A program made the translations under genes and the position numbers. 5,987 nucleotides of DNA, from positions 1-5,987 of the forward strand of contig PLBX01000531.1 of NCBI GenBank assembly GCA_003135495.1, in the 5' to 3' direction. Each line of letters starts with the position of its first letter. The first letter of the stretch is position 1. This document shows positions 5,479-5,987 of the stretch, piece after piece. The DNA is from Acidobacteriaceae bacterium (GTDB lineage Bacteria; Acidobacteriota; Terriglobia; Terriglobales; Acidobacteriaceae). Under the pieces are notes generated by a model that was not told the origin of the DNA, ran no database searches, and saw only the letters and a program-made list of their open reading frames with translations.

Positions 5479-5496
5479 GACGCGGCAAGCCGCGTC
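5479..5496. repeat. Hairpin repeat, GACGCGGC/GCCGCGTC
   Basis: Perfect 8-bp inverted repeat with an AA loop, extendable by GG/CC across a one-base bulge. It is paired with the hairpin at 5427, about 30 bases away, as if a two-unit element. The rest of the 289-bp divergent gap (5405-5693) shows no gene. Confidence 0.65.
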
Positions 5497-5656
5497 CCTA
5501 CAGCCCAATTTATTATTCGCCGAACCTAGTCACCGCTTGATCCGCCCAATTCGAGATTCTACGCTTCTGCGTGGCCTATGCGCGGGGACTACGCATTTTG
5601 CGTGCTCTGGCCAAAACTTTTTATTCGGGCTGTGCTCCGCTTTGCCCGCCGGGGTA

Positions 5657-5685
5657 TTGGAAAGCCTTTCGTAAACTGCTAAACT
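5657..5685 (+). promoter_or_regulatory. Candidate promoter for the glutaredoxin-like gene
   Basis: TTGGAA (5657-5662) and TAAACT (5680-5685) are separated by 17 bases. The expected start of transcription, around 5692, nearly coincides with the ATG at 5694. That fits the absence of a Shine-Dalgarno site and would give a leaderless message. By-eye call only. Confidence 0.35.
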
Positions 5686-5693
5686 GCCTCGGC

Positions 5694-5939
5694 ATGACGC
5701 CGCCTGGAGAGGTCGTGGTTTACTCGCGCAAGGGATGTCATCTCTGCGAAATCGTGAAAGAGAGCCTAGTCAAACTGCATAAACGCGGCGGCTTCAACTG
5801 GCGTGAAATAGACGTGGACTCCAGTGCCGAAGTACGGCGGTTGTATAACGATGAGGTTCCGGTTGTATTTATTAATGGGCGGAAGGCTTTTAAATATCGC
5901 ATGGATGAACAGGAATTTTTGCGCAAGTTGAGCGCCTGA
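5694..5939 (+). CDS. Small glutaredoxin-like thiol-disulfide protein
   Basis: An 81-residue cytosolic thioredoxin-fold protein of the short glutaredoxin type. It opens with strand VVVYSRKGC, then the redox-active C15-H-L-C18, helix to about 30, strand FNWREIDVD (34-42), the cis-proline segment VPVVFING (55-62) with P56, and a final helix DEQEFLRKL (71-79). The CHLC motif matches the 'glutaredoxin family / DUF836' group rather than classical CPYC glutaredoxins, so glutathione dependence is uncertain. I chose the ATG at 5694: the open frame continues up to a GTG at 5571, but those 41 residues have no thioredoxin-fold character and would run through the candidate promoter. It is divergent from the dehydrogenase, with no operon partner visible inside the window. 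Confidence 0.88.
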   Translation: MTPPGEVVVYSRKGCHLCEIVKESLVKLHKRGGFNWREIDVDSSAEVRRLYNDEVPVVFINGRKAFKYRMDEQEFLRKLSA

Positions 5940-5958
5940 GACGGGCGCAGGAACAATG

Positions 5959-5987
5959 CCTTCGTGAACCTTAGTGTCCTTGGTGGT
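5959..5987 (-). repeat. Dispersed intergenic repeat, right copy (runs to window edge)
   Basis: Read on the minus strand this gives ACCAC...GG.CAC...GG then TCACGAAG, the same skeleton as 3808-3836. It starts 20 bases after the glutaredoxin-like stop and is cut by the end of the window. The two copies are inverted and flank the PagL, dehydrogenase and glutaredoxin genes. Confidence 0.5.

Noticed and set aside
5571..5693. Amino-terminal extension of the glutaredoxin-like protein from a GTG at 5571
   Set aside because: The extra 41 residues show no thioredoxin-fold character and overlap the candidate promoter; the short family normally starts just before the first strand.

Overview
The window looks like a chromosomal segment from a soil-type Acidobacteriota (Koribacter/Sulfotelmatobacter-like). 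This placement is an inference. It rests on a moderately GC-rich sequence with an outer-membrane protein, and on intergenic DNA full of short perfect hairpins of the 'gcggctgaagccgc', 'gacggggcttgccccgtc' and 'gggcgaggacgccc' kinds, plus the 'accac..gg.cac..gg' dispersed repeat. I associate these with that phylum, but no database was searched.

Left part (1-3787, + strand): an ABC exporter-fold operon. It has two paralogous MacB/FtsX-type permeases; the first is cut by the window edge, and the second starts on a 4-base ATGA overlap. After a 176-bp gap holding three different hairpin repeats comes their ATPase. The ATPase is the most interesting object here. After a complete ABC nucleotide-binding domain it continues into a second complete-looking module, a DtxR/IdeR-type winged-helix plus metal-binding dimerisation domain. 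That module keeps the His, Glu and Cys-x2-Glu-His metal ligands. The permeases resemble those found beside P19/FTR1 iron-uptake genes (Campylobacter Cj1661-Cj1663 type). The fused metal-sensor domain independently points to iron or another transition metal, so I infer a metal-linked transporter whose motor may be directly gated by cytosolic metal.

Right part (3878-5939): two minus-strand genes, a short-chain dehydrogenase of the pteridine-reductase-like type (4664-5404) and, downstream of it, a PagL-like lipid A deacylase/acyloxyacyl hydrolase (3878-4480). A plus-strand small glutaredoxin-like protein (5694-5939) diverges from the dehydrogenase. The junction at 3788-3877 separates convergent genes, and the dispersed repeat there recurs in inverted orientation at the right window edge. 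No RNA genes, CRISPR arrays or transposases were seen.
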